Positions 32,313-41,710 are shown, counted from the first letter of the stretch. The stretch: 64,000 nucleotides of DNA from Youngiibacter multivorans (GCF_017873395.1 NZ_JAGGKC010000001.1:186001-250000); one strand, 5' to 3'. Translations and numbers: made by a program. Notes: a model not told the origin generated them from the letters alone.

Positions 32313-33229
32313 TAAGGCTGGAGCATGTTACGAAGGAATATGATGGATTCAGGGCCTGCGATGACGTTACCTTCACCGTTCAAAAAGGTGAGATACTGGT
32401 AATACTCGGACCCTCGGGATGCGGTAAGTCAACGACATTAAGGCTCATAAACAGGATGGTTGAAAGGACTTCAGGTACCATTGAGGTAAAGGGCAGGAAT
32501 GTAGACACGGTAAAGGGTGAAGAGCTCAGAAGGGGAATAGGCTACGTCATACAGAATACCGGACTTTTTCCTCATATGAGGGTGGACAGGAATATTGCCA
32601 CAGTACCATCAATACTTGGCTGGGAACAGAAAAGGATAGATGACCGTGTAAGGGAGATGCTTGACCTTGTAGGACTTGACCATGACAGGTATTCGAAAAA
32701 GTACCCAAGGGAGCTTTCCGGAGGCGAGGCCCAAAGGGTTGGAGTCGCAAGGGCACTTGCCTCTGATCCTGACATAGTGCTTATGGATGAACCCTTTGGG
32801 GCGGTAGATCCAATAAACCGTCTGAGACTTCAGAAGGAATTTTCCCAGATACAAAGGAAGTTACACAAGACAGTGGTTTTTGTGACCCACGATGTTGAGG
32901 AGGCCATGCTTCTTGGAGACAGGATATGCATCATGAGGCAGGGAAAGGTAGTGCAGATAGGAACGCCGGAGAAAATAGTCCTGAAGCCATGCGATGACTT
33001 CGTTGAGAGCTTCTTCGGTGCAGAAGGTGCGCTTAAACTTTTGTCAAGGTACAGGGCAGCTGATTATGCTGATGACGTGCATTCGGAAGGGTCACCGCTT
33101 GAGGCTGATTCAAGCCTTAAGGAAGCCCTTGCTTCGATGATTCTTGAAGGAAGGGAAAGGGTTCCTGTCGGAGCTGGAAGCATTGCGCTTTCATCCATAC
33201 TGGATGCCCTGAGGAGACAGGAATCATGA
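32309..33229 (+). CDS. Osmoprotectant ABC transporter, ATP-binding subunit
   Basis: The 306-residue ATPase has Walker A GPSGCGKST near residues 34-42, the ABC signature LSGGEAQRVGVARAL, Walker B IVLMDEPFGAVDP and a switch histidine in FVTHDVEEA. The GAVDP pattern is typical of the glycine betaine/proline group. About 65 residues follow the catalytic core, with only a remnant of a CBS-like regulatory tail. It overlaps its neighbours on both sides by four bases (ATGA), which favours equal production of the subunits. Confidence 0.88.
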   Translation: MIRLEHVTKEYDGFRACDDVTFTVQKGEILVILGPSGCGKSTTLRLINRMVERTSGTIEVKGRNVDTVKGEELRRGIGYVIQNTGLFPHMRVDRNIATVPSILGWEQKRIDDRVREMLDLVGLDHDRYSKKYPRELSGGEAQRVGVARALASDPDIVLMDEPFGAVDPINRLRLQKEFSQIQRKLHKTVVFVTHDVEEAMLLGDRICIMRQGKVVQIGTPEKIVLKPCDDFVESFFGAEGALKLLSRYRAADYADDVHSEGSPLEADSSLKEALASMILEGRERVPVGAGSIALSSILDALRRQES

Positions 33230-33951
33230 AGCTTAAGAGCATAATCCCGGTTGCAGCCCTTACGGCAGTCCTTGTACTAATGCTTATATTTTCACGGGAA
33301 TTTGAGATATTCATGTACGGGATATTTAACACAAAGACCCAGACCGGCTCGAGGACACCACTAATAGTGCTTTTTATTGAACACCTTAACATGGTGGTTG
33401 TCTCAGGAATCATAGCAGTCATCCTGGGACTTGCCCTCGGAATATTCATAAGCTCAAAGCCAGGCAGGGAATACAGGGATGCATTCGAGGAAATCATCAG
33501 CCTCGGACAGGCCTTTCCATCTGCGGCACTATTAGCTCTCGTTGTCCCCATAGTAGGGTATGGTTCTGAAGGTGCCTTGATTGCACTCGTAATATATGCA
33601 CTTATGCCTATCGTCTACAATACCTATGCCGGCCTCACAGGGGTGGATCCTGATTGTATCGAGGCTGCTAAAGGAATGGGCATGGAAGACAAGAGGATAT
33701 TCACAAGGATAAAGCTTCCTCTGGCAGCGAATGTGATCCTGGCCGGTATACGCACTTCGCTGGTCATAAACATAAGCGCAGCGACCCTTGCTGCAGCAGT
33801 TGGAGCCGGAGGACTAGGAGTCCTTGTGGTAAACGGGGTCAAGGCCTTCGACCCTGTTCTGATACTGGAGGGTGCGATACCTGTATCACTCATGGCAGTC
33901 ATCGCGGACCTTGTGATGAAGGAAGTCGAAAAGAAGCTGAGCTATAGCTAA
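33226..33951 (+). CDS. Osmoprotectant ABC transporter permease (small)
   Basis: The 241-residue second permease of the importer, with about six membrane segments. The coupling region reads YNTYAGLTGVDPDCIEAAKGMGMEDKRIFTRIKLPLA. The two permeases, the ATPase and the binding protein make a full uptake system, most likely for glycine betaine, choline or proline betaine under osmotic stress. Start overlaps the ATPase stop by four bases, and the operon ends at a strong terminator. Confidence 0.85.
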   Translation: MKLKSIIPVAALTAVLVLMLIFSREFEIFMYGIFNTKTQTGSRTPLIVLFIEHLNMVVVSGIIAVILGLALGIFISSKPGREYRDAFEEIISLGQAFPSAALLALVVPIVGYGSEGALIALVIYALMPIVYNTYAGLTGVDPDCIEAAKGMGMEDKRIFTRIKLPLAANVILAGIRTSLVINISAATLAAAVGAGGLGVLVVNGVKAFDPVLILEGAIPVSLMAVIADLVMKEVEKKLSYS

Positions 33952-33980
33952 AAGGACCCGGAAATCCGGGTCCTTCAATA
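33952..33980 (+). terminator. Terminator of the osmoprotectant operon
   Basis: Perfect AAGGACCCGGA and TCCGGGTCCTT arms with a two-base centre. Confidence 0.8.
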
Positions 33981-34041
33981 TTATGTTAAATTTTTCGGGA
34001 AATAGGTTTCCAGTATAGGTTTTACAGTCATGAATATTCCA

Positions 34042-34914
34042 TCAGACTTTTCTGGTGACTATTCCTTCCATCACAGCAATGAGGAATTTCGCAGCACCCT
34101 CATGGTCATTGTCATCACTTATATAATCTGCAATCTTCAGAAGCTGGTCCACTGAATTGGACATGGCTCCCTTGATTCCTGCAATCCTGATCATGGATGT
34201 GTCATTGTAATTGTCTCCGATTGCGGCCACATCATCAAGGCTTATATCCTTAAGCTCGCAAAGGCGCCTGAGTGCCGCTCCCTTGGAAGCTTTGCTGGAG
34301 GTAACTTCGAAATTGTACTTCCAGGATGAGAAGGTGAGAAGGTTCTTGTTCATGGAGAAGTAGTCCATGCCGCTTCTTATCTTGTGCTTATATGCGCTGA
34401 TGCTTGATATTGTATTTGCGTGGTCTATGCTTGAAAGTATGTCATCGAGAGTTGGTACAATCTTCAGGTTGCCCTGCGAAAGCACAAGACCGAGAACATC
34501 CTTGTAGAGCTGCTCCCTCTTTTCTGAATCCTTACCAAGGTCTTCGAGCTCCTGTTTGAGCAAATCTATGCTTCCCTGGGTTACATAAGTGTATTCATCA
34601 GTGGACGCTTCAAATTCAAGGCTGTGGTCCTCCAGGTATTTCATGGCTGCAGCTGCCTCATCAATCGGAATGGATGTGGTCATAAGCTTTTTTCCATCCT
34701 TGTCGTGAAGGCTGGCTCCGTTGCTGGATATGATATACGGGGAGATCCCATATCCGCTGATTTTTCCAATGATGTCAGCATATGACCTTCCTGATGCGAT
34801 ACAGATTTCAATACCTGCATCAATGGCCTTCCTGAGTGTCTCCATCCCGAATTCTGTTGATCTGTGTTCCGAGTCCAGTAATGTTCCGTCAAGATCTGTA
34901 ACAAATAATCTCAT
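34042..34914 (-). CDS. Cof-type HAD-IIB family phosphatase
   Basis: The start giving MRLFVTDLDGTLLD is behind an AGGAGGA site; the frame extends 18 residues further without support. The 290-residue protein has HAD motif I (Asp7, Asp9), a serine in the ASGRS motif II region, and the motif III/IV pattern SSKASKGAALRRL followed by VAAIGDNYNDTSMI. This is the type IIB cap arrangement. Members remove phosphate from sugar phosphates or pyridoxal phosphate, but specificities are broad. It is a single gene. Confidence 0.88.
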   Translation of the reverse strand: MRLFVTDLDGTLLDSEHRSTEFGMETLRKAIDAGIEICIASGRSYADIIGKISGYGISPYIISSNGASLHDKDGKKLMTTSIPIDEAAAAMKYLEDHSLEFEASTDEYTYVTQGSIDLLKQELEDLGKDSEKREQLYKDVLGLVLSQGNLKIVPTLDDILSSIDHANTISSISAYKHKIRSGMDYFSMNKNLLTFSSWKYNFEVTSSKASKGAALRRLCELKDISLDDVAAIGDNYNDTSMIRIAGIKGAMSNSVDQLLKIADYISDDNDHEGAAKFLIAVMEGIVTRKV

Positions 34915-35033
34915 AAACTTCCTCCTGAACTTTGTTGTCATCAGTATAACACTTGAATAGGTTTTCAAAGAAGGAAATTTCTGAAAATCATTACGGGAGC
35001 TGGAGTATAGCGGATTTATGAGCCTAAGTCACG

Positions 35034-35071
35034 TGTAAACGTTTTGACAGAAGCTGTGAGTTGGTGATAAC
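35034..35071 (+). promoter_or_regulatory. cre-like site overlapping the tryptophanase promoter
   Basis: TGTAAACGTTTTGA (35034-35047) matches the catabolite-responsive element consensus at 13 of 14 positions and overlaps a TTGACA -35 box (35044-35049). A GATAAC -10 follows after 16 bases (35066-35071). Confidence 0.5.
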
Positions 35072-35121
35072 CTGAATATTGGATAGATAAACCGCATTTT
35101 TGGCGGTCAAGGAGGAATCAG

Positions 35122-36504
35122 ATGGGCGCTGGATACTTTGCAGAACCATTCAGGATCAAGATGGTGGAACCGATAAGGGTCCTTTCCGATGAAGAAAGGC
35201 TTGCCAGAATTGAGGAGGCAGGCTTCAATGTTTTCAATCTCAGGGCAGAGGATGTATATATTGACCTCCTCACGGACAGCGGTACCGGAGCCATGAGTTC
35301 AAGGCAATGGGCAGGGATAATGATGGGTGATGAATCCTATTCGGGAGCGAGGAGCTACTATAACCTTTTAGATTCCTGCTCTGAAATATTCGGCTACAGG
35401 TATTTCCAGCCGGTACACCAGGGAAGGGCTGCGGAGAAGGTGGTCATGCCCATACTGCTTGGCAAAGGCAAGGTTTCAATAGCCAACATGCACTTTGATA
35501 CGACAAGGGCACATGTGGAGATAGCCGGAGCAAGGGCAATCGACTGCGTTGTTCCTGAAGCTGAGGATACTGCAAGTGAAGCGCCGTTCAAGGGCAATAT
35601 GGACATAGAAGGCCTCAGGCTTCTTGTGGAAGAGCACGGCTGTGAAAAGGTGGGGGTGGTCATAATGACCATAACCAACAATAGCGCCGGAGGTCAGCCT
35701 GTCTCAATGGAGAACATCAGGGAAACGTCGAAAATCTGCAAGGAATATGGGATACCCTTCATGATCGATGCGGCGAGATTTGCGGAAAATGCCTTCTTTA
35801 TAAAGGAAAGGGAGCCGAAGTACAAGGATGTCACAATTGAAGAGATAGTCATGGAGTGCTTTTCCTATGCCGACCTTTTCACCATGTCGGCCAAGAAGGA
35901 TGCAATTGTAAACATAGGAGGCCTTATAGGAGTCAGGGAGGATGCAGGCCTTTTCGAGAAGGTCAAGGCGGCAACGATACCCTTAGAAGGATTCATTTCC
36001 TATGGCGGACTTGCGGGAAGGGACCTGGAGGCTATGGCAATAGGCCTTAAGGAAGGGATAGACCTTGAATACCTCAGGTACAGGATAGGACAATCAAGGT
36101 ACCTTGGCGAAAGGCTAAAGGAATCCGGTATACCATTCCAGTCACCAGCAGGAGGCCATGCCATATTCGTGGATGCTGGGAAGCTTTTGCCGCATATTCC
36201 CTACAATGAATTTCCGGCACAGGCGCTGGCAATCGAGCTTTACAAAGAAGCTGGAATCAGGGCCTGCGATATAGGTTCCTTCATGATGGGAAGGGATCCT
36301 GATACAAGGGAGCAGCTGAAATCGCAATTCGAGTTCACAAGGCTTGCAATTCCCAGAAGGGTATATACTCAGTCACATCTTGATGTTGTAGCTGATGCTC
36401 TGGCGGAAATAAAGAAAAGGGCAGAGAACCTCAGGGGCTACAGGATAACCTGGGAGCCTGAGGTGCTGAGGCACTTTACTGCAAGGCTTGAACCCATAAA
36501 GTAG
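35122..36504 (+). CDS. tnaA: Tryptophanase
   Basis: This 460-residue PLP enzyme splits tryptophan into indole, pyruvate and ammonia. The lysine that binds PLP lies in SAKKDA (Lys259 by comparison). The block GGHAIFVDAGKLLPHIPYNEFPAQALAIELYKEAGIRA and the following DIGSFMMGRDPDT match tryptophanase; tyrosine phenol-lyase has a different sequence after the Gly-Val/Ile-Arg turn. It lacks a roughly 13-residue insertion present near residue 115 of the enterobacterial enzyme. No tnaC-like leader peptide is visible and no tryptophan permease adjoins. A GGAGG site precedes the ATG. Confidence 0.87.
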   Translation: MGAGYFAEPFRIKMVEPIRVLSDEERLARIEEAGFNVFNLRAEDVYIDLLTDSGTGAMSSRQWAGIMMGDESYSGARSYYNLLDSCSEIFGYRYFQPVHQGRAAEKVVMPILLGKGKVSIANMHFDTTRAHVEIAGARAIDCVVPEAEDTASEAPFKGNMDIEGLRLLVEEHGCEKVGVVIMTITNNSAGGQPVSMENIRETSKICKEYGIPFMIDAARFAENAFFIKEREPKYKDVTIEEIVMECFSYADLFTMSAKKDAIVNIGGLIGVREDAGLFEKVKAATIPLEGFISYGGLAGRDLEAMAIGLKEGIDLEYLRYRIGQSRYLGERLKESGIPFQSPAGGHAIFVDAGKLLPHIPYNEFPAQALAIELYKEAGIRACDIGSFMMGRDPDTREQLKSQFEFTRLAIPRRVYTQSHLDVVADALAEIKKRAENLRGYRITWEPEVLRHFTARLEPIK

Positions 36505-36510
36505 CAAATC

Positions 36511-36541
36511 ATGCCGGCAGAAAATATTCTGCCGGCATTTC
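36511..36541 (+). terminator. Terminator after tryptophanase
   Basis: Perfect 12-base arms (36511-36522 and 36527-36538) with a short T run. Confidence 0.75.
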
Positions 36542-36623
36542 CATGTTTATTTTCGTCCTATGTTCACAAAAAATACATGGCTTTTGCTACAATGATATAA
36601 ACAAGAGTGAAGGAAGGTTAGTA

Positions 36624-37187
36624 ATGGAAGAAAAAAGCAATTTGAGAAAGGCAGTGATGATATTCCTGTTCTTTGTTAGGATCGGAGCCTTCACCTTCGG
36701 TGGAGGATGGTCGATACTTGCCCAGATGCAGAAGGAATTCGTGGAAAAAAGGCAGTGGCTGACAAACGAGGAGCTTATGGACATAGCCTCGGTGGGCAGG
36801 TCACTTCCTGGAATAATGATAACCAATATAAGCGTCATATTCGGATACAGGATGGGGGGTGCGGTGTGCGGAGCCGCAGCGGCAATCGGAGTCAGTCTTC
36901 CTTCAATAGTGATTCTGTCTGTTGTGACTCTTTTCTATGATAAGCTGAGGGATACTCCCTACATGGCAAAGGCTTTCGTAGGGATCAGAGCTGCCGTTGT
37001 TCCGATTATAGGTTCAGCTGCACTGGCACTCCGGAAGGCATCCCTGAAGGATACCGCCGGATGGATCATTGCGGGCTTTGCCCTGATTCTAGGCCTTTTC
37101 ACTGGAATCAGCAGCATCTGGGTGGTTGTGGCAGGAGCAGCTGCGGGACTGGCTATCAAGGGAGGTGGCGCAAATGGTGCTTCTTGA
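36624..37187 (+). CDS. Chromate transporter family protein, first half
   Basis: A 187-residue membrane protein with the ChrA half-domain pattern: FFVRIGAFTFGGGWSILAQMQKEFV, ELMDIASVGRSLPGIMITN and a row of hydrophobic segments. Full-length ChrA proteins contain two such domains; in many Firmicutes they are encoded as two short genes. Relatives export chromate or import related anions. The start has an AGGAAGG site. It overlaps the next gene by 14 bases. Confidence 0.85.
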   Translation: MEEKSNLRKAVMIFLFFVRIGAFTFGGGWSILAQMQKEFVEKRQWLTNEELMDIASVGRSLPGIMITNISVIFGYRMGGAVCGAAAAIGVSLPSIVILSVVTLFYDKLRDTPYMAKAFVGIRAAVVPIIGSAALALRKASLKDTAGWIIAGFALILGLFTGISSIWVVVAGAAAGLAIKGGGANGAS

Positions 37188-37701
37188 CCTTTTCACAGCT
37201 TTCGTAAAGATAGGGTTCACAAGCTTCGGCGGTTTGTCCATGATACCTCTCATAAGCTCTGAAATGACACTGAACGGATGGATGACCTCCACTGAGGTCC
37301 TTGATATAGTGGCTATAGCTGAAATGACGCCGGGACCTCTCGGCATCAATGCAGCCACCTTTGCCGGAATGCGTGTGGCGGGTATTCCAGGAGCACTCAG
37401 TGCAACGCTCGGAGTGCTTGTTCCAAGCCTTACCCTTACCATGGCTGCAGCAATATTCCTATCAGCCTTCAGGGACAACATTATCCTTAAAAGGATAATG
37501 AACGGAGTACGTCCGGTATGTATGGGTCTGATACTTGCCACGATGGTTTCATTGGGCCGTGAAAGCTATTTTGCAGGAAGTGAGCCTTTATGGACCGGAA
37601 TAGCCATCGGACTTGCGGAATCATTCATCATTTTCAGATGGAAACCAGGGGTGCCTGTTATAATAGCATCTGCAGCCGTTATGGGACTGATTCTCGCATA
37701 A
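37174..37701 (+). CDS. Chromate transporter family protein, second half
   Basis: A 175-residue partner of the preceding gene, with FVKIGFTSFGGLSMIPLISSEM, IVAIAEMTPGPLGINAATFAG and five or six hydrophobic segments. The ATG behind GGGAGGTGG is chosen over an earlier in-frame ATG that lies in the middle of the previous gene. The overlap implies translational coupling and a heterodimer of opposite topology. The physiological substrate may not be chromate. Confidence 0.85.
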   Translation: MVLLDLFTAFVKIGFTSFGGLSMIPLISSEMTLNGWMTSTEVLDIVAIAEMTPGPLGINAATFAGMRVAGIPGALSATLGVLVPSLTLTMAAAIFLSAFRDNIILKRIMNGVRPVCMGLILATMVSLGRESYFAGSEPLWTGIAIGLAESFIIFRWKPGVPVIIASAAVMGLILA

Positions 37702-37784
37702 TATGAAATAAATGTCACATTATAAAATGATGCAGGATTACATTTTAAATCTTTCATTTTTACCACCCTGAATGCCTGTCAGTA

Positions 37785-37813
37785 TTGACATGCGAGTGTG
37801 CATAATATACAAT
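37785..37813 (+). promoter_or_regulatory. Strong promoter for the TAXI-TRAP operon
   Basis: TTGACA and TACAAT boxes with a 17-base spacer; the start codon is 52 bases after the -10. Confidence 0.65.
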
Positions 37814-37864
37814 TCACTTAATATTTATCCAAAATCATCATCTATCTTAGGGAGGCTATGTATA

Positions 37865-38821
37865 ATGAAAAGAAAGTCAATTATGACTCTTGCAATCGCC
37901 ATGTCAGCGGTAATGCTGCTGTCGGCCTGCGGAAAGAAAGAGACCTCGATCAGACTTGCAACAGGCGGAAATACTGGAACCTACTATGCATTCGGTACTG
38001 CGGCAGGGCAGATACTCGGTGACAAGGCAGGCGTATCCTTCAATATTCAGTCCACTGGTGCCTCAAAGGCCAACATACAGCTTATAGCTGCAAAGGAAGT
38101 TGAAATGGCCATAGTCCAGAATGACGTCATGGATTATGCATATAACGGAACTGACCTTTTCGAAAAGGACGGAGCTGTAAAGGGATTCTCGGCAATGGCT
38201 GCAATATATGCTGAGGTCGTGCAGATAGTTGCAGACCCTTCAGCTGGAATAACAAGCATAGCTGACCTCAAGGGAAAGAGTGTATCTGTAGGCGATGCAG
38301 GAAGCGGAGTCGAGTTCAATGCGAAGCAGATACTTGAAGCATATGGCATAACCTTCGACGATATCAGCAAGCAGAACCTGAGCTTCTCGGCATCAGCTGA
38401 TGCGTTCAAGGATGACAAGATAGATGCGTTCTTCTGCACTGCAGGAGCACCTACCACAGCCATAATGGACCTTGTTACCACCAAGGAGATCACCATTCTG
38501 AACGTTGAGGCTGACAAGGCTGCAGCGCTTATGGCAGCACATCCGTTCTATACCGTATTTGAGATACCAGCAGGAACCTACAAGGGTGTTGATGTTGCGA
38601 CAAAAACACTTGCTGTAAAGGCTACATTGATTGTAAGCGACAGCCTGGATGAAACGACTGTCTACAACCTGACAAAGGCTCTCTTCGAGAACAAGGATGC
38701 AATAGCAGCCGCTCATGCGAAGGGAAAGGAACTTAACACTACATATGCTGTTGAAGGCATATCGATACCTTTCCATAAGGGTGCTGAAAAGTACTTCCGT
38801 GAAATCGGGATAATGAAGTAA
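37865..38821 (+). CDS. TAXI family TRAP transporter substrate-binding lipoprotein
   Basis: The 318-residue protein has a lipoprotein signal ending in LSAC (Cys22) and the TAXI-type binding domain: RLATGGNTGTYYAFGTAAGQIL, STGASKANIQLIAAKEVEMAIVQNDV and GDAGSGVEFNAKQILEAYGI. The start at 37865 lies behind GGGAGG and downstream of the promoter; earlier in-frame ATG codons lie in the promoter. It binds a carboxylate ligand outside the cell for the fused TRAP permease two genes on. Which acid is not predictable; glutamate and related acids are known for some relatives. Confidence 0.88.
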   Translation: MKRKSIMTLAIAMSAVMLLSACGKKETSIRLATGGNTGTYYAFGTAAGQILGDKAGVSFNIQSTGASKANIQLIAAKEVEMAIVQNDVMDYAYNGTDLFEKDGAVKGFSAMAAIYAEVVQIVADPSAGITSIADLKGKSVSVGDAGSGVEFNAKQILEAYGITFDDISKQNLSFSASADAFKDDKIDAFFCTAGAPTTAIMDLVTTKEITILNVEADKAAALMAAHPFYTVFEIPAGTYKGVDVATKTLAVKATLIVSDSLDETTVYNLTKALFENKDAIAAAHAKGKELNTTYAVEGISIPFHKGAEKYFREIGIMK

Positions 38822-38822
38822 T

Positions 38823-39296
38823 ATGAGAAGGCGGAGACTCCTTGCCGTATCTGTTGCGGCCGTCTTAGTGGCAGTCTCCGCCTTTTGCTTTTTGGCGTTT
38901 CGGCAGAAGAAGCTGGTGGTGTACGATGCTGACACTAAAGAGGTGTACGGATCATGGCCTGTAGCAGACGGGACAAGATTCACAGTGGAATTCATCCACT
39001 CGGTCAACAAAAGTCCTGTTAAGGATGAGTTTGAAACAAGAGGCAGAGATATCCTTGCAGTAAGCACCACCTATAGCTCCTTCGGTGCCGGGGTGCAGAC
39101 AGAGCTCAAGGATGGAGAAAAGCTGGAGTATGATGAGAACGGGAACATGGTGGTGTCTGGATTCGACCTGAAGTTTGAAAGGCTTAACTTCATAGTCGGT
39201 ACAGTATACGACCATGTGCTTGCGATTGGCGATGATGTGGTAAGCCTTACTGAGCTATGCGGGAAGAATTCTGCAGTGGTTTTTGAAGTCAGATGA
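38823..39296 (+). CDS. DUF1850 domain-containing protein
   Basis: The 157-residue product has one N-terminal hydrophobic segment (about residues 5-26) and a DUF1850 domain with FTVEFIHSVNKSPVKDEFE and YSSFGAGVQTEL. DUF1850 genes are regularly found between TAXI binding proteins and fused TRAP permeases, as here, so it probably takes part in the same uptake system, perhaps as an extracytoplasmic accessory. Its start is one base after the binding protein's stop. Confidence 0.82.
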   Translation: MRRRRLLAVSVAAVLVAVSAFCFLAFRQKKLVVYDADTKEVYGSWPVADGTRFTVEFIHSVNKSPVKDEFETRGRDILAVSTTYSSFGAGVQTELKDGEKLEYDENGNMVVSGFDLKFERLNFIVGTVYDHVLAIGDDVVSLTELCGKNSAVVFEVR

Positions 39297-39332
39297 AATT
39301 TTGTATAATATTTTAGAAAGAAGTGATTGGTT

Positions 39333-41273
39333 TTGAAAGACAATGAAATCAGGCCGAAGAGCCTAATGGAGGAAGCTGAGATAGACGCCAAAGAAATAGG
39401 CGACCTCATGGCCGAATTCGACAGGGAGTCGAATACGAGGCATTTTACTGGAACACCTCAGCTTATAGTCAAGGGCATGCTGATTGCCTTTACGCTTTAT
39501 GTATTCTGGATGACGCTCATAGCGACACCACCGGAGCAGGTCAGAAGGTCATCATTCATAGGACTTTTGATATTCCTTGGATTCATCAACTATCCAATAA
39601 AGAGGAGCCACGCCAAGAGGGTAAATCAGGTGCCATGGTATGACTGGATTTTTGCTTTTGCGGGAGGCGGAGCGTTCTTCTACTATGTAGTGAATTTTGA
39701 ATCCATAGTTGGCAAGGCGGTAAACATCGGAACCGTTGAAATAGCGGTAGGAGTAATCGGGATATTGCTTCTTGTGGAACTCTGCAGACGAGTGGTCGGA
39801 CTTCCGATACTTGTAGTTGCAGGCATTTTCGTAGGATATGCGTTCTATTCGGGATATTCGCTTAAAAGAGTCATTCACCAGCTCTTCTACACTACTGATG
39901 GCATAATAGGAACTCCGCTTGGAGTCTGCGCTACGTTCATAGTGCTTTTCATAATACTCGGGGCATTCCTTGAGAAGACTGGTATCGGAACGTTCTTCAT
40001 AGACATTGCGAATTCCCTTGCAGGTTACGCATCAGGCGGACCAGCCAAGGTAGCTGTCATATCAAGTGCGCTTGAGGGAATGTATTCGGGAAGCTCAGTA
40101 GCCAATACCGTCGGAAGCGGAAGCGTAACAATTCCGGTCATGAAGAAGACAGGGTATACTCCTGAATTCGCGGCTGCTGTTGAAGCGGCAGCATCAACAG
40201 GAGGACAGATAATGCCTCCAATAATGGGAGCAGCGGCTTTCCTCATGGCTGAAATGACCGAGACACCATATGCTACGATAGCACTTTCAGCGGTGCTTCC
40301 TGCACTTCTGTACTTCTCAGGCATCTTCATGATGATTCATTTTGAAGCCAAGAAGCTTGGCCTTAAGGGACTTCCGAAGGAAAGCATTCCGAAGTTCGGA
40401 AAGCTGATGCTTAAGAAGGGATATCTCTTCCTACCCATAGTTGTTCTCTCAACACTCATGAGCATGGGAAGGACGCCTGCTTATTCAGCGGTATACGCCA
40501 TAGTAACCGCAGTTGTCGTCAGCATGTTCAGCAAAGAGACAAGGCTTACTCCGAAGACCTTCGGTGAGGCTCTGGAAAACGGTACAAGAAATACTGTAGG
40601 CGTTGCCATAGCATGCGCCATAGCAGGAATAATAGTTGGTATAGTTACACTTACAGGACTTGGACAGGACCTTCTGAATGTCCTTATGTCTGTTGCAGGA
40701 ACAAGCAAGTTCCTGGCACTCTTCCTTACAATGATAAGCTGCATAATCCTTGGAATGGGTGTTCCGACGACTGCAAACTATGTAATCATGGCAACCATAA
40801 CCGCTCCCATAGTAATGCAGATGGGTGTTCCAATGCTTGCAGCGCACATGTTCGTTTTCTATTTCGGAATAGTCGCGGATATTACCCCACCTGTTGCCCT
40901 GGCTGCCTATGCAGGCTCGGCGATTGCGAAGTCGGATCCGTTCAAGACAGGAGTGACTGCAACAAGGCTTGCCATAACAGCCTTTATAGTACCTTATATA
41001 TTTGCCTTTAATCCGGCAATGCTGCTTATAGACACGAATGCATTTGAAGTTATTAGAATAGCCATAACATCATTCATAGGCATATTCGGAGTAGCGGCAG
41101 GTATGGAGGGCTATATGTTCACAAACCTCAAGGTCTGGGAGAGGGCTGTGGTTATTATCGGAGGACTCATGCTTATAGACCCGAACATAATAACAGATGT
41201 TGCGGGAGTCGCGATAATAGGCCTGATGGTACTGTCACAGATAGCAAAATCGAAGAAGCTTAAGCTTGCCTAA
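39333..41273 (+). CDS. TRAP transporter permease, fused small and large subunits
   Basis: The roughly 646-residue protein joins the four-helix DctQ-like part to the twelve-helix DctM-like part, typical of permeases paired with TAXI binding proteins. Landmarks are the SALEGMYSGSSVANTVGSGSVTIP and AAASTGGQIMPPIMGAAAFLMAEM segments and late NYVIMATITAPIVMQMGVP. TTG 39333 is the probable start, with a weak GAAG site; TTG 39327 is the alternative. It uses a sodium or proton gradient to drive uptake. The operon ends at a hairpin. Confidence 0.88.
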   Translation: MKDNEIRPKSLMEEAEIDAKEIGDLMAEFDRESNTRHFTGTPQLIVKGMLIAFTLYVFWMTLIATPPEQVRRSSFIGLLIFLGFINYPIKRSHAKRVNQVPWYDWIFAFAGGGAFFYYVVNFESIVGKAVNIGTVEIAVGVIGILLLVELCRRVVGLPILVVAGIFVGYAFYSGYSLKRVIHQLFYTTDGIIGTPLGVCATFIVLFIILGAFLEKTGIGTFFIDIANSLAGYASGGPAKVAVISSALEGMYSGSSVANTVGSGSVTIPVMKKTGYTPEFAAAVEAAASTGGQIMPPIMGAAAFLMAEMTETPYATIALSAVLPALLYFSGIFMMIHFEAKKLGLKGLPKESIPKFGKLMLKKGYLFLPIVVLSTLMSMGRTPAYSAVYAIVTAVVVSMFSKETRLTPKTFGEALENGTRNTVGVAIACAIAGIIVGIVTLTGLGQDLLNVLMSVAGTSKFLALFLTMISCIILGMGVPTTANYVIMATITAPIVMQMGVPMLAAHMFVFYFGIVADITPPVALAAYAGSAIAKSDPFKTGVTATRLAITAFIVPYIFAFNPAMLLIDTNAFEVIRIAITSFIGIFGVAAGMEGYMFTNLKVWERAVVIIGGLMLIDPNIITDVAGVAIIGLMVLSQIAKSKKLKLA

Positions 41274-41285
41274 AGAGCAGGTATC

Positions 41286-41312
41286 AGGGCCCGGTGGATT
41301 CACCGGGCTCTA
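41286..41312 (+). terminator. Hairpin after the TRAP operon
   Basis: GCCCGGTG and CACCGGGC arms with a GATT loop. The T run is weak. Confidence 0.6.
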
Positions 41313-41434
41313 GTAATTTACATATATAATGAATATGAAGTAAATTTGAACTCAAGGTTAATTCTATCCCATCTCATAGCATTCGGGGGAACATGTTGTA
41401 TAATTAAGTAAAGAAGAACTTGGGAGGGCTGAAA

Positions 41435-41710
41435 ATGCTTAAAGTAGTGAAGAGACGAGGCAATATTGTCGAATTCAATCCGGACAAGATACAGACGAGC
41501 GTAGCTAACAGCGCTGAGGATGCCAATGTTTATCTTAATGAGCATGAGCTTGAGCTTATAGCCAAGGAAGTCGAAAATATCATAACAGATGTAAGGGGGC
41601 CTGACGGCACTACATCATCCTATGAGATAAGGGGAGTTGTGGTAAGGGTTCTGAAGAACATGGGCTACAAGGACATAGCAAGACTTTTTTACGAAGGAAA
41701 ACAAGCCTGA
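41435..41710 (+). CDS. Stand-alone ATP-cone domain protein
   Basis: The ATG 41435 follows a GGGAGGG site. The 91-residue protein is a single ATP-cone: VVKRRGNIVEFNPDKIQTSVANSAEDA followed by SYEIRGVVVRVLKNMGYKDIARLFYE. ATP-cones sense ATP/dATP in ribonucleotide reductases and NrdR, but here there is no zinc ribbon and no reductase. It precedes rapZ by 36 bases, so it may act as a nucleotide sensor in that operon. A TATAAT at 41399-41404 could be its -10 box. Confidence 0.8.
   Translation: MLKVVKRRGNIVEFNPDKIQTSVANSAEDANVYLNEHELELIAKEVENIITDVRGPDGTTSSYEIRGVVVRVLKNMGYKDIARLFYEGKQA

Noticed and set aside
35122..36504. Tyrosine phenol-lyase
   Set aside because: The enzymes are close relatives, but the region around the GIRA...DIGSFMMGRDPDT block and the TITNNSAGG segment agree with tryptophanase.
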